Source: Heterotrichella gracilis (Eukaryota; Sar; Xanthophyceae; Tribonematales; Xanthonemataceae). From it: a stretch of 64,000 nt of DNA. The notes below the pieces were generated by a model that made no database searches, had not been told where the DNA came from, and worked only from the letters and a program-made list of their open reading frames with translations. The translations under genes were made by a program, and so were the position numbers. Below, piece by piece: positions 11,998-23,164 of the stretch. Every line of letters starts with the position of its first letter. Positions within the stretch are counted from its first letter, which is position 1. The stretch spans positions 1-64,000 of the forward strand of contig JAULBX010021187.1 of the NCBI GenBank assembly GCA_032358255.1. Reading direction: 5' to 3'.

Positions 11998-13740
11998 ATG
12001 CGCAGCAGCAGCAGCAGCAGCAGCAGCAGTCCACACTGCATTGCACGTTCCACTGCTGGCGATGGTGGGCAAGCGCCTGAGCCAGCGCCTGTCAAGTACA
12101 GCTGCTACTTCCAAGTGAGAGACTATGAGCTAGACCAGTATGGCGTGGTGAACAACGCAGTCTATGCAAATTACCTGCAACATGGTAAGCGGCTGCCATG
12201 AAGTGTGTTTGTACAGCAGTTTCAGGCTTATTGCACTCTAAGTTTTCACATCGTTCCACAACCACCTGCCACCCGCCACGGTCTGCCACGAGTGCCTGAA
12301 GCACGGCATCAACGCCGGCAAGATTGCATATACTCTTATTTCACAGTGTCATAATTATTACAAATCCTTTTTACTTTCTATATCTTTCAATTTAAATTTC
12401 ATTAATTTCCACCCGCCGCAGTCCGCCACGAGTTATTGGACCACGTGGGCATCAACGCCGACGAGATCGCCCGCAAGGGGAGCGCCCTGGCACTGGCCGA
12501 GCTCAACCTGCAATACATCGCCCCCCTGAGGACCCGCGACAGGGTGCGGGGCAGCTGTTGGGTGTCCCGAGCCACTGCTGCCAGGGTGATCATGGAGCAG
12601 GAGCTGGTGCGGCTGCCGGAGGGGGAGCAAGGGGAGGAACAGGTGCGGAGGGGAGGATACATGTAACCCTGGTGTAGAGTTTTGGGGTGATCATGGGGCA
12701 GGAGCTGGCGCGGCTGCCGGAGGGGGAGCAAGGGGAGGAACAGGTGAGACTGTGAGGCACCAGTGCCCTTGTGTAGGGTTATGATTAGGTCAGAAATTCC
12801 CGCTACCATGGTTGGGCAAGCATGCATGGAAGGCGTGGTGGCCATATGCATGTAGTTGGCTTGCATCCTGCACCTGCGAGGCATCATGCAGTTGCGCATG
12901 ACTTGCATTGCCCAGGCCATGGGTGATCATGGAGCAGGAGCTGGTGCGGCTGCCGGAGGGGGAGTAAGGAGAGGAACAGGTGCAAATGGGGCATCTCTCA
13001 TAGTAGGCTTGCATTGTGCAGCTGCAAGGCATAGTGCAGTCGGGCATGACTTGCATTGCCTAGACCACGAGTGCCCCGAGGCACTGCTGCCAGGGTGCCC
13101 ATGGAGCAGGAGCTGGTGCGGCTGCCGGACAGGGAGCAAGGGGAGGAACAGGTACAAGGGTGGGAACATCACCTGTAACCCTGGTGTAGGGTTTTGGGGT
13201 GATCATGGGGCAGGAGCTGGCGCGGGTGCCTGAGGGGGAGCAAGGGGAGGAACAGGTGCGACGGGGGATGGCCCGTAACCCTGGTGTAGGGTTTTGGGGT
13301 GGTCATGGAGCAGGAGCTGGTGCGGCTGTCGCAGGGGAGCAAGGGGAGGAACAGGTGCGGAGGTTGGGACACCGGTACCATTGGTGTAGGGTTACGCGCT
13401 GCATGAGCGCATTTCAGTGCTTCCCGGTGCCATATCATCTAGTGGCGTGAGGGGAGCGTAAGGTGAGAAGCCAGTGTGAGGGGGTTGCCAGGTCTGTATA
13501 CTTCCATGCCAGGGGGAGTAAGCCTCGCCCCCCTCGCCATCCCGCACGTAAGTAAATGTACACCTCTGGCCGGTGTCCCTTAAACAAATTCTGGTTACTC
13601 CTCAGGTGGTGCTGCGAGCCACGGCGGTGGTGGTGGCGCTGGACGGCGCCTACCGGCCCCGGCGCATCAGTGCAGAGCTCAAGCGGCGCCTGGTGTCGGG
13701 GGAGCAGCAGGAGCCCATATCAGCCGAGCTCATCCTGTAG
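11998..13740 (+). CDS. Acyl-lipid thioesterase, hotdog fold (plant ALT type)
   Basis: Single hotdog-domain thioesterase matching the plant ALT family, which releases fatty acids or beta-keto acids from acyl-ACP in the plastid. Exons: 11998-12184, 12422-12642, 13606-13740; 180 residues, complete. The N-terminus begins with a run of nine serines and is basic, consistent with a short transit peptide. The family signature [20 protein letters not shown] follows, with catalytic-type Asp46, then [24 protein letters not shown] and the last strand [17 protein letters not shown]. The gene is strongly affected by echoes: exon 2's start, exon 2's end (five times) and exon 3 all have decayed neighbours. 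The donor at 12643 and acceptor at 13605 are chosen because they restore the family sequence in phase 0. Confidence 0.93.
12264..12330 (+). repeat. Decayed copy of ALT exon 2 acceptor edge
   Basis: About 65 bp in intron 1 resembling the start of exon 2 (parent 12408-12475), including the pyrimidine-rich CCACCCGCC tract. The acceptor AG is lost in the copy (CACGG). Confidence 0.85.
12685..13356 (+). repeat. Five tandem copies of ALT exon 2 end with donor site
   Basis: The parent edge is 12588-12647 in exon 2. Copies lie at 12685-12745, 12920-12982, 13076-13152, 13197-13258 and 13298-13356. Each carries the GAGCAGGAGCTGG-type core and ends in AACAGGT, preserving a potential donor. Three spacers share the phrase CTGGTGTAGGGTTTTGG. 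A second, larger duplication (about 12859-12921 and 13007-13070) overlaps the array, so the structure is nested. Confidence 0.95.
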
Positions 13741-13807
13741 GAAGGCTACTGGATTATGGAGACAAATGCTGGACAGCGAGGCGAAGTTGAAAGAGGCGCG
13801 CGCCCAC

Positions 13808-13928
13808 TCTTACTGTCAAAGTGGTGCTGTGAGCCACGGCGGTGGTGGTGGCACTGCAGGGGTGTCCATATGGCTCCACCCTGGGCGCATTAATGCAGAG
13901 CTCAACGCCTGGAGCAGCGAGAGCCGCA
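13808..13928 (+). repeat. Decayed copy of ALT exon 3 downstream of the stop codon
   Basis: Resembles 13594-13722 (acceptor region plus most of exon 3), in the same orientation. The frame contains a stop and gaps, so it is a dead copy. The core GAGCCACGGCGGTGGTGGTGG is shared except for single-base differences. Confidence 0.9.
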
Positions 13929-15180
13929 TTTTGTGGAAGCTTTGACAAATGTGTTGAAAATCCTTCCTGTTGAAGGTTTTTCTCTTGCTATTATCAAACT
14001 TTGATGGCACTTTGGGTGCCGCGGTTACACGCGGCAAGTTGCGCAATGCAACTACTACCACCCTGCACTGCACCCTGGGCCAGTGGTCATGGGTGTTGCC
14101 CAAGTTCTTAGGATGCCATGCACAACTGTTAACAGGAGGCTGAGTCTAGAAGGACTCTCTCTTTAGCAATCCAGGTCGACCATCTGAGATCGAATCTGTG
14201 GGAGGTTGGTGACAACAACCGGGCAGATGAATGAGCCAACTCACAATTACTGTATGTCCGAGTGGGACACTTGAATTAATGTGCCCATCATTGTAATCAT
14301 TTCATAAATTAAAGCACACAAATAATTATTAAAGTACAGCACAATACATGGGCAACGCATCATACTGATTGCAGGCGCGCTTGTACAACAAATATTCACT
14401 TCACGATCTAGTATTAAATTGTTGTTGAACCTTCTGGTGTAAATAATTGAAATAAATTATCCTTGCGGAGCACAGGGAAACAGACCTCCAACATCAGCGA
14501 AATAAAGTCATGTGGTGCTAAAAGGGTGTTATACCCTAAAAGGGTGACCACCAGTCACTGACAGGACGGCAAAGGATGATATGCACAGGTCTGTGTTTGG
14601 TCCATCCACGATGTATGGAAAAGAAGATCAGGAAGCAAATGAAGCCTTTGCAAAGCAACCTCTGCTTTATTAACATAAGGCAGCTTGAAACATTGAATGA
14701 TATGATTATTGCAGTTGCAGGCTTGGAAACACCTATCCCAGGCTTTATGACACAACCTTCCAAGTGAGAAAGTAAACGCTCCCAGATAGCAGGAGCCACC
14801 TCAAAACTCACCACTGGCAGTCTAGACCCCGCTTTGTGCTTGACCCCCAATGCATGGCTGGCATTTTATTGAGGCACTACAGAGTGCCGTCGACCAAGCT
14901 CACGCTCCAGTGTGCGCGCTGCGAACATTGGACCACAGCCTAGACCTGCCGTAACTGTGCACATTTTATTGACGTGCAGTGGAGAATCCACCCCACCACC
15001 CCTGCTCTCTAACTGCACCCTCTCTCGCGCAACACAAACACGACAACACCCCTTCCTTATACCGCCCTCAACACCCCCCCGTGCCAATGTAGCCGCAGCG
15101 CCCCTGGCAGCCCCCACCTACAACCCAACAAACCTCCAGCCCTAAACCCTGGCAATTACTCTCAATCCCGCCTTACAACC
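13929..15180. other. Intergenic between convergent ALT and monooxygenase genes
   Basis: No supported gene. Short frames such as 14536-14850 (-) have no domain. The right end leads into copies of the monooxygenase 3' end. Confidence 0.55.
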
Positions 15181-15366
15181 CTACGCCACAGCCTCCTCCT
15201 GCAGCTGCCCCAGCCCCCAGTGCCGCATCCCGAGAATTTGATCCACAGTTCAACCCTAAACCCTAGAAACTGACCGCCATATAATTCTATGCCACAGCCT
15301 CCTCCTGCAGCTGCCCAGCGCCTGGCTGGCCCCACTGCCGCACTGTCGCATCCCGGCGATTGATCC
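15181..15366 (-). repeat. Two decayed copies of the monooxygenase 3' end
   Basis: Copies at 15181-15245 and 15287-15366 resemble the last 80 bp of the coding region (parent 15409-15490), including the CCACAGCCTCCTCCTG block beside the stop. CCCTAAACCCTAGAAA tracts separate the units. Confidence 0.92.
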
Positions 15367-15408
15367 ACCGTTCAACCCTGTACCCTAGAAATTTACCGCC
15401 AGAAAACC

Positions 15409-18400
15409 CTATGCCACAGCCTCCTCCTGTAGCTGCCCCAGGGCTCGGCTGCCCCCACTGCCGCTCCGCCGCATTCCCGGGATTTGATCTGCCACAGGCA
15501 GCTTGCGCACATCCATGCTCTGCCTCACGCGGGGCCGGGCGCTGGGCCTCGGCAGCCTGCCGAAATCCGACGCCAGCATCCCCATCCCCATCCCCATCCC
15601 CATATAGTTGTTGTCAACCAGACCCTTCGCGGGCGAGTGTTTCTTCTCCCCAAGCTCGATGGGGACGAACCCTCCCGAGGTTTTCTCCTCCAGCCCATTG
15701 CTGTCCCAGGATCTGAGGGCCTGGCTGCTGCCGCTGCTTTCACACCTGGTTTTGCCCATGTCACCGCCGCTCCCCGTGCGAATACCCTGCAAGGGAGATG
15801 GGGGGGAGGAGTTTGAGTTTCAGCAAGGGAGCAACGCCAAAGCCATCCTGGAGATTCTTGGGGGAGATTGAGACAATAGTGTTGTAGAGCTATCACTGAT
15901 AGGCTGGCCAGCAACAACATTTTCAGTGTCTCAACTGCTGGAACAAGCACTGCCAAGGCGGGAATGCGTGGCAAAAGCTCGTGCTTGCTGATTGCCGATT
16001 TGGTTTTTGGGCCGGAATGCTTCTTGATTAAAAGAGTAACTGCCGGATGAGCCAATGGCAACACTTGACACCACATTCCCCATAATTGTCTCCAATCATT
16101 TACCTGGTTCTTCCCCGCGGTGGGTAGGTACTCCTGGCTCATGGTTTCGCCTATGTCAACCAGATACTCCCCCATGGCCAGCTGTGCGAGCTGCCACCTG
16201 TCAAGCGCCCCATCAATGTCCTCGGGGAGGTCGCGGAGCGACTTCTGGAGCTCCAGGGCGCCCACCACCGCCTTCATGGTACCTACGCAAGGGTTTTGCG
16301 GCCGCATTAGGCTTTGGGTATAATCAAGGGTTTTCAGAGAGGTAATGGAGCGACTTCTGAAGGTCCAGGGCGCCCACCACCGCCTTCATGGTACCTACGC
16401 AAGGGTTTTGCAGCAAGATTAGGGTTTTGTAGCCAGGTTTTTTGGTAACGATGTGGGGCGATTCTGGAGTCCAAGAACTCCAAAAGCAGGGTTTGGGTAG
16501 GGTTCAAGACTGATTTCACTAGCAGGTAAACTTTAAACAGCGCACGGAAGGGCTGTGGTAGATGTGGTAAGTCTGGAAGTGGTGGGCTGTGCACATTGTC
16601 CTGAGCAGGGCATGCATTGGAATAATCTGTCTTTTTCAACTGTAACGATAATACATTGTAATAAGGTTTCCAATCCTGCACTAGTCAGCCATTGCTGTGC
16701 TTTCATGCGCCGCACGCAAAGCTTCCCGCGGTCTACTGACAAATCCGGCAAAGCCCTCCACAACCTGCGCTCCACCCTACCAACCACGCCCAAAACCATC
16801 CACAGCCTCCCACCTCCGCCCTACCCAACCACGCCCGAACCATCAACCCCCGCGCTTACCTCCCGAGGTGTGTGGCGCCACCAGAAAACCGGCGTCCCCC
16901 AGCAGCAGCGCCCTGCCAAACACCAGCTGGGGCACCCGCAGGTCGCACACCGCGTGGCAGAAGGTGCCGTGGGTGTACTTCATGAGCTGCGCAAACACGT
17001 CGGGCAGGCTGAGCGCCGCAAAGCCCTTCTGCTTCTGCCAGATCTCCTTCCTGGGGAGAGCCCAAGGGGCAGGCTGTGAGCAGGGTTGCTGGTTGCTTGC
17101 TCACAAAACCATGTACTGCCAGTTGGTGGTGCCACCCAGAGGTTGAAATTGCCGGCACTTCGTCATTTTCTCCTTCTGTTGCACAGCCATTCTGCTTGAC
17201 CCACATCCCCCATCTCTCAATAGGCCAAGGGGTAAATCGATTGCTTAGGTTTTGGTTTAGGGTTTTACCTGACGCGGCCTGGTGGCACGCTGAAGCGGTG
17301 CTTCCTCCCCTTGCTGTCTGTCAGCAGGTCATCCAACTGCGAGGCCCTGGCGGGGCAGTACCAGATCCAGTTGAAGCGGCGCTTGCCCTTGGCTTGGGAG
17401 CCATCGGCCCCTGGGATGGGGTACACCAGCGCCTGCTGGGTGGGGCCCTGCGGTAATTGGTGTAGTTTAAGAGTCAGGAAAAGCGGTAGCTGGGGGTGGA
17501 GGTTCAGAGTGAGGGCCAAAGAGGAAAAAGGGGGGCAATCGACATGGGTACGGGCAAAACCTAACAAGGAGCAGGGGAGGCACGCATTTCCCCTTTCCAC
17601 AGCAGGCAGGCCAACCTTAATTTACACCCGCAACCTGTAAACCCTACAATATAAACCCTAAACGCACCTGGAACACGGTTTCGTAGTTACCGATGAGCTT
17701 GGCCACTCCAACAGGCAGGCTGGCCTCATCCACGCACCCCCTCCAGGCCACATAGCCCAGGTAGGATGGGGTGGCGTCTGGGAGGTACTTGCGGCGGAAG
17801 CGGGAGGAAGCCCTAGAGGGTTTGGGAGCAGGAAAGGAGTGTTAGGGGGAAGCAAGGGAAAGTGCATGGGACCATGGGGACTAAACATCTGGGAGGTACT
17901 TGCGGCGGAAGCGGGAGGATGCCCTAGAGGGTCTGGGAGCATGGGCGTCATGTCAGAAAAGGGAGATAGCATGCAGAGACTTCCTTCAAGTGATACCATT
18001 CACATCAATAACGATCCTCCCAGCGGCTTGAAATCCACCGTACGGAGTTGCCTGTGGTTCCACCAAACTGCATTAAGCTATTGATCGCTGAATTGAGCTC
18101 CATTACGCGTCGCTTCCCCTGCTACTCTGTTGAGAGGGTGCGCTGAGGGTTCAGGTTACCAGATGCTCTCCCAGTGTCACACATACACGTCAGCAGCCAC
18201 CAAGACGCCAGCTTTCCATGATACTCTGTTAAGGGTTTACTCTTAGGGTTTAGGGTTTCCAGATGCGGCAAACGTACCCGTCGGCAGCCACCAGAAGATC
18301 GGCTTCCAGGCCTTCCCCAGTGGAGAGGGTGGCCCGCAGGCCATCGCCTGTGCTCTCCTCCACCCCGGCAACCTCCACACCACAGCGGTACTCCACCGAA

Positions 18401-19471
18401 GCGGGCAGGGCAGCCTTGAGGGCACTGTGATAGAGAAAATGGGTTGAGACAAGGGTGGCAGTTGCGCATGGTGCTCAGGGGCATTCAATTTTCCAGCCTT
18501 GCGACTTGGCATGTGTAGATTAATACAGGGATTCAGACTGGAGCCACCAGCCGGGGGATGGCTACATGCGCACCTGTAGAGCGTAGACCACGAGGCAAAA
18601 TACTTTGAGGCCGCGTCCTTGTGCAGCACTTTGCCGGCCATGTCGATGACTTGCCTGCCTTCCGCGGGAATGGCGATGCTCTGCAGCAGCGGCAATGGGA
18701 AGGAGGTCAGGAAACACACACTCTCCCCAGGAGCAAGGTTTTGTGGCATCCAGCACATCCAGCACAATTAAGGGCTGACAGGTGATACAAGTTCTTTCTC
18801 CTCCAACAGCAACTGTAAACCCTAGATCTAAAACCCTACATACCACCCAGACCACGCAAAGCACAGGCGCACTCCCCTCCCCCCAAAAATTACCAAAGCA
18901 AGAGGAGATTCACCAGTGGCCTTACCGCGATATCCACGCTGGCGTGCGTCTGCAGAAAGGTGACCACGTCGCTCTGGCACACCACGCCCACGCCCTCCAG
19001 CTGCAGCATGCCCGCAAAGCGCTCATACACCTGCACCCGGTATCCGCTCGCCGCCAGCGCAAGCGCAGCACTCAGCCCCGCTATCGACCCCCCCGCCACC
19101 ACCGCTGTGCGCTCCTCGGGGGTGGTGGCTGGCCTCTGTTCTTGCTGCTGCTGCTGCTGCTGGGCCTTGGTGGCTACCTGAGCGGCCTGGCGGGAGGGGA
19201 AGAAGATATCCAGGGACTGGCGGCCTTTTCTCGAGACCCAGCTCAGCAGGCTGCGGGGATCCTCTTGGTCTGGGACCACGGGGGATGTGTCTTGGCCCTG
19301 GGGGGGCAGGATGACGATGGAGGTGCCGGCGCTGTGGGGTGCGATGCTGGGCCCAAGGGTTGCGGGGTCTATAGGGGTGAAGAAGTCATCTGTAAGCTCC
19401 CTTGACCCCACATCTAGGGAGTTGCTGCCCGAGCTGTGGTCTGAGGAAGAGGCCACCATGGTGCTGGCCAT
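15409..19471 (-). CDS. FAD-dependent monooxygenase like 2,6-dihydroxypyridine 3-hydroxylase
   Basis: Group A flavoprotein aromatic hydroxylase of 623 residues. Exons on the minus strand: 18926-19471, 18574-18680, 18278-18424, 17668-17812, 17269-17447, 16860-17050, 16104-16282, 15409-15786. Residues 1-120 are a low-complexity leader with a glutamine run. The FAD ADP-binding motif GGSIAGL is at 127-133 with acidic Glu150, the DG motif in LLVAADGASSR near 267, and the GD motif LLLGDAG at 423-429. The segments GYVAWRG, YPIPGADG and FNWIWY match, from memory, the bacterial 2,6-dihydroxypyridine hydroxylase of nicotine catabolism. The 125-residue C-terminal exon is extra and contains four Met-Gly repeats (CCCCAT units at 15579-15602). 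The real substrate is unknown. Several exons have echo copies. Confidence 0.93.
16346..16410 (-). repeat. Copy of monooxygenase exon 7 acceptor edge
   Basis: Near-identical to 16230-16300, including the GCGTAG acceptor and following GTACCATGAAGG, and lying upstream in gene sense. Little decayed, so recent; it could serve as an alternative acceptor. Confidence 0.93.
17889..17940 (-). repeat. Copy of monooxygenase exon 4 acceptor edge
   Basis: Near-identical to 17779-17830 with the CTCTAGGG acceptor kept. Same orientation, about 110 bp upstream in gene sense. Confidence 0.93.
18181..18222 (-). repeat. Decayed copy of monooxygenase exon 3 donor edge
   Basis: Resembles 18270-18312, the exon end and GTACGT donor, downstream in gene sense. 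A TTTAGGG run lies beside the parent at 18243-18258. Confidence 0.7.
18243..18258. repeat. Telomere-like TTTAGGG tract beside a monooxygenase donor
   Basis: Two and a half TTTAGGG units about 20 bp beyond the exon end at 18278 (minus strand). Confidence 0.85.
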
Positions 19472-21853
19472 ACCCTAAGGGTTTTTTGGTTGGAGGCCGC
19501 TGTGAGAGCTGTTTGCTAGTGTGGGTGGTGGGCTGCGGACTGTGTCACTAGTTTGACCATAAGCGGGGGTTTTGTGGTGAAGGCTTCTCGCGCCAGGGCT
19601 GTGGGTGGATGAGCCTGGCGTGTGTTGTGTCCAAGGCTTGCTCCCTCACGTTTGCTTTACTTTGGAAGCTGCTGGTGGTTGTCTAAGTGCCTGCAGCATT
19701 GGCAGTGTGTATCAGCACGCACAGTATCGCAGTTGGAAGAGGGAAATGTAAGAACTGTTCAACCCAAGCGGGGCTATCCTAGTGAGGGTGGGCGATAGTC
19801 GAGCGAGTGGTGTTCTTGCCAAGTTGAGCGACCAGGGCGCCCAGAACAGGCTGGCGAAGTTGAACTATAATCAATTGTATTTTCTGCCGAGGTTCCTAGT
19901 CATAGGACGGTTTGTCACTTTGATAAACGTGCCAAAAAAAGGCGATGTAGCTGCCCGCATATCAACCAACCCACCCAGTGGTATTGACACCAAAAGTCTG
20001 CGTTGGGTCCGTCAACCCACCAACCTCGCCTCACGATCCAAGTGGGATGTTAAAGGAAGAACACGCAAGAAACCGACCCCGTACACCCTCTCGTTCAACA
20101 AGTTCAATCCCACAGACTGTGCACACGCCTGTATCTCCTCTCCGAAGGTTTGCGTGGGACCAAACACTCCTTGGAACACCAGTAAACTACATCAGTATAT
20201 GCCCAGCAATTTCAAAAGCCACCTGCCTGAAGACACTACCGTAGAACGTAGCAACGACTGGCAAGCTCCCAAGCCGAACATATGTGCGGGTGACCCTACA
20301 GCGGCTGGCTGTACGTGCTTTGCTACCAGCGCGGTACCTCACACCGCCACCTGGCCAATGGAGCCTGCAGGAAATCGATGGGTTGCGAAAAATGTGGCCT
20401 TTGGCTACAAGACAGTGTCTCCTGCGTCTGCTATGTAGTTCTAATACAGTCTGTGAGCGGTAACTGGGCGGAAAAGGTACAAGTTTGCTCACCGGGCTGT
20501 TTATCTGGCCCTGGCTTACAATGGAAGGTCATGGGCAATAATACACCGAGACGAAACTCGTGGCACAGAAATACGAACTCGGACGGTAGCAGACAAGAGA
20601 AAGCGACGCATAGACGTGAAAATGGCTTGTGAGCAGGTGTCGCGATACCCCAGCTTGGTTTGCTTTCGCACCGCTATGACGAGAACATCCACCAACACCC
20701 AGCCGAACCGCGGTACCAACATGGGACAAAGGGCCGTTACAGCTGTGGCAAGAGCTGGGTGCTGGTGTGCCTTCCAGGCACTTTGGTCGGGTTCTCCACT
20801 TACCATACAGGCTGCCGGACAGAGAGGGTGGCTGCAGGATGTTTGGCGCTTGCCAAGCCCGGTGCATACGCCTAGAGAACTGCCAATGCCGCCTTAATTG
20901 GGCTGGGTCCAGAGACAGTGTCGTCGTAAGATGTAAGCACAAGCAACTGATGTTGCATGTCGTTAGAATGAGCTGCTAGTGAGAAAGTGTTCAGTGTTAT
21001 CGCAGGGCACGCCACCAGCCACGCTGTTGTATCACCGATTTCCACTGGATGCCGATTTGGGCTGGCACGCGGGGCATGGAACATGTGATGCCTGCTGACA
21101 CGGCTGACTGGTACAGAGGAAAGTGCACACAGATATGCAGGTGATGGGAATCTGCGGTCGTCACCCTGCTGCCCGCTGCCTGATCCTCAGGATTGCACAC
21201 TGCTTGTAGGGTCAGAATTAAAGCAGCCTCAGGGGTACTCGTAAATGTGCGCATGTGTGTATTTCAAAATAATACTATGCCGCCGTTGGTCCTGCGGTCA
21301 GCCGCAGTCCCAATTCCAGCTGCTTTGTGCCCCGCCGGTCACCCTCACCGAGCATCAGTCCGAAGATTTTGTACCAAATGCTGTTGGCACCTTGGCCACG
21401 CATTTTGAAGTCCGCGTACCCTCTCGAGGGGGCACTGGACATTTGGTACAGTTTTGGTGGCGCCAAATTACATAGTACACCACAGTGACGCCAGAATTTG
21501 CAATCCCAGAACAAGTGCTTGAAACCCCACAAACTTTGGGCGGCCCCGAACCAAACTTCCCTGTTGCTTGGCTCTTCATTGGGCTTGGCTCTTCGAGAGA
21601 CAGCAACTTCCCTTCCACACTTTCCACGTCTTCTCTCACGTTTGTCTACCACCCGTCAAGCACCAAACGCGCTTGCTATTGTTGCTTGCACAAGTTCAAC
21701 CCAGCTTTATGTGCAGCTCAGGGGCAGCTCGTGCAAGCGTGCCAGTGCATAGAGTGCGAACCCCTTCTCACGCTTGCATATACATATACCAGCGCCATAA
21801 CTCTCGTTGATCACCGAGTGGCGCCACTTTTCACTCAAGCCAGTCCTCCAGCC
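19472..21853. other. Upstream region of monooxygenase and ZNF593-like genes
   Basis: Divergent gap of about 2.4 kb. A 218-codon plus-strand frame (19782-20438) is the longest, but its composition is not protein-like, it has no domain, and I do not call it a gene. Nothing else is seen. Confidence 0.5.
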
Positions 21854-23164
21854 ATGGCCAAGCGGAAAGGGGGGGTGGGCAAGCGAGGGGTGGGCAAAGG
21901 GAACAGCAAGAAGCAGTTCAAGCAGTCGCTGAGGGCGCAGTTCGAGGCCAGGCACATCGATCAAGTGTGGGATGACGTGCGCAAAGAAAAGGTGCACGAC
22001 GGCGACTTTGGGCCTGTAGGCACCACCGGCAGGTAAGCGTAGTAAGCGCCGCCAAACCCACATGGCCTGCAATGCAAAGGCAGCGTGCTGTTGGCAGAGA
22101 CGGGTTTCGGTGCCCTGTAGACGGCTGCTACGAAAGGGGGAGGTTTAAATGCTTCTCTATTGCGCTTTGTTGCCTGCTGCCTGCATATCGCCTGCAGGCA
22201 TTCAAGGCTTTGTGTGGCGTATGCATGCATTTGCATGCATGCATGCATCGTGACGGCCACCACCCATTGCGTATGTTTGCGCACTCCATACACAGGGGGT
22301 TTGGGTAATTATACTGTAGATATCGGTTTGTGCACAGCTTACCTGTCTTAAAAAGCGCGGCGCTGGTTGAACACTGCTGCCTGTCTTGCCCTGAAGTGAA
22401 CGTTTGGAATGCACCGTGTGGCGCCCTTAGCAGACAGTTCGTAAGCACTACACAGCATTTATAACGCTCACTTGTGTTTGGTTCAGGGTGGAGCTTGACG
22501 ATGACCTACCCGCACAGGGCAAGCACTACTGCCCGCCTTGCAGGTATGGTGGCTATTGGTGAGGGGTGGTGTCATGTACTGCACGGCTGTTGTAACTGCC
22601 CAGCAATCCCTGTCCCACTGAAAACACTGTTGCCGTCATGCTGCCATCCAGCTCTTTCTCGCTCATTGCTGCACCTCACCCACCAGGCACACTGCATGCA
22701 GCTTGTCTGGTGGCGTGTAGGGCACTACACACGGTGCCAGACTAGTGTCACACCTGCACTCAGCCTGGTATCTGGAGAAGTGAACTCCACATATGTTTTT
22801 TCCGTTGCTGAGCTTTTGGAGTTGCTTGTAAAACCGCTTTGTCAGGTTCCCTTCCCCGCCTCCGCACTAAAGGTTATAAAATTATTGCTGTTTTGCTGTC
22901 TCATTCCGCCCTTTTTCTATTATCCGCAGCCGCTACTTCATGTCCGCAGCCGCACTGGTGGACCACCAGGGTACCAAGCCCCACAGGCGGCGGGTGAAGG
23001 TGCTGCAGGGCGACAAGCCGCACACCAAAAAGGACGCAGCCATAGCGGGGGGGATGGGTGCGCCGGACAACGGGCCCACCCTGCGGCCGCACCTGGTGGT
23101 GCCCTCGGCAATGGACATGACTGGCGTCATCAGTCACTTGGGAGGGGTGACTGTGCAGCAGTGA
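21854..23164 (+). CDS. C2H2 zinc-finger ribosome-export factor (ZNF593/BUD20 family)
   Basis: Small nuclear/nucleolar protein. In yeast, Bud20 shuttles with pre-60S ribosomes and aids their export. Exons: 21854-22032, 22487-22543, 22930-23164; 156 residues, complete. The start follows CAGCC and opens with MAKRKGG and a Lys/Arg-rich N-terminus typical of the family. The single atypical zinc finger has Cys75, Cys78, His91 and His97 (CPPCSRYFM ... DHQGTKPH) and is split by intron 2. A basic KPHRRRVK segment follows,as in human ZNF593. The C-terminal tail is divergent. No exon echoes are seen around this gene. Confidence 0.95.

Noticed and set aside
12402-13438. Several long frames opposite the thioesterase gene
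   Set aside because: Produced by the tandem echo array on the opposite strand; no family match, while the plus strand gives a conserved protein.
14165-14200. B-box-like GATCGAATC
   Set aside because: No convincing A box or cloverleaf; not called as a tRNA or SINE.
15525-16307. 260-codon minus-strand frame through the monooxygenase
   Set aside because: It spans an intron and reads the last exon in the wrong frame; the spliced model keeps the family motifs.
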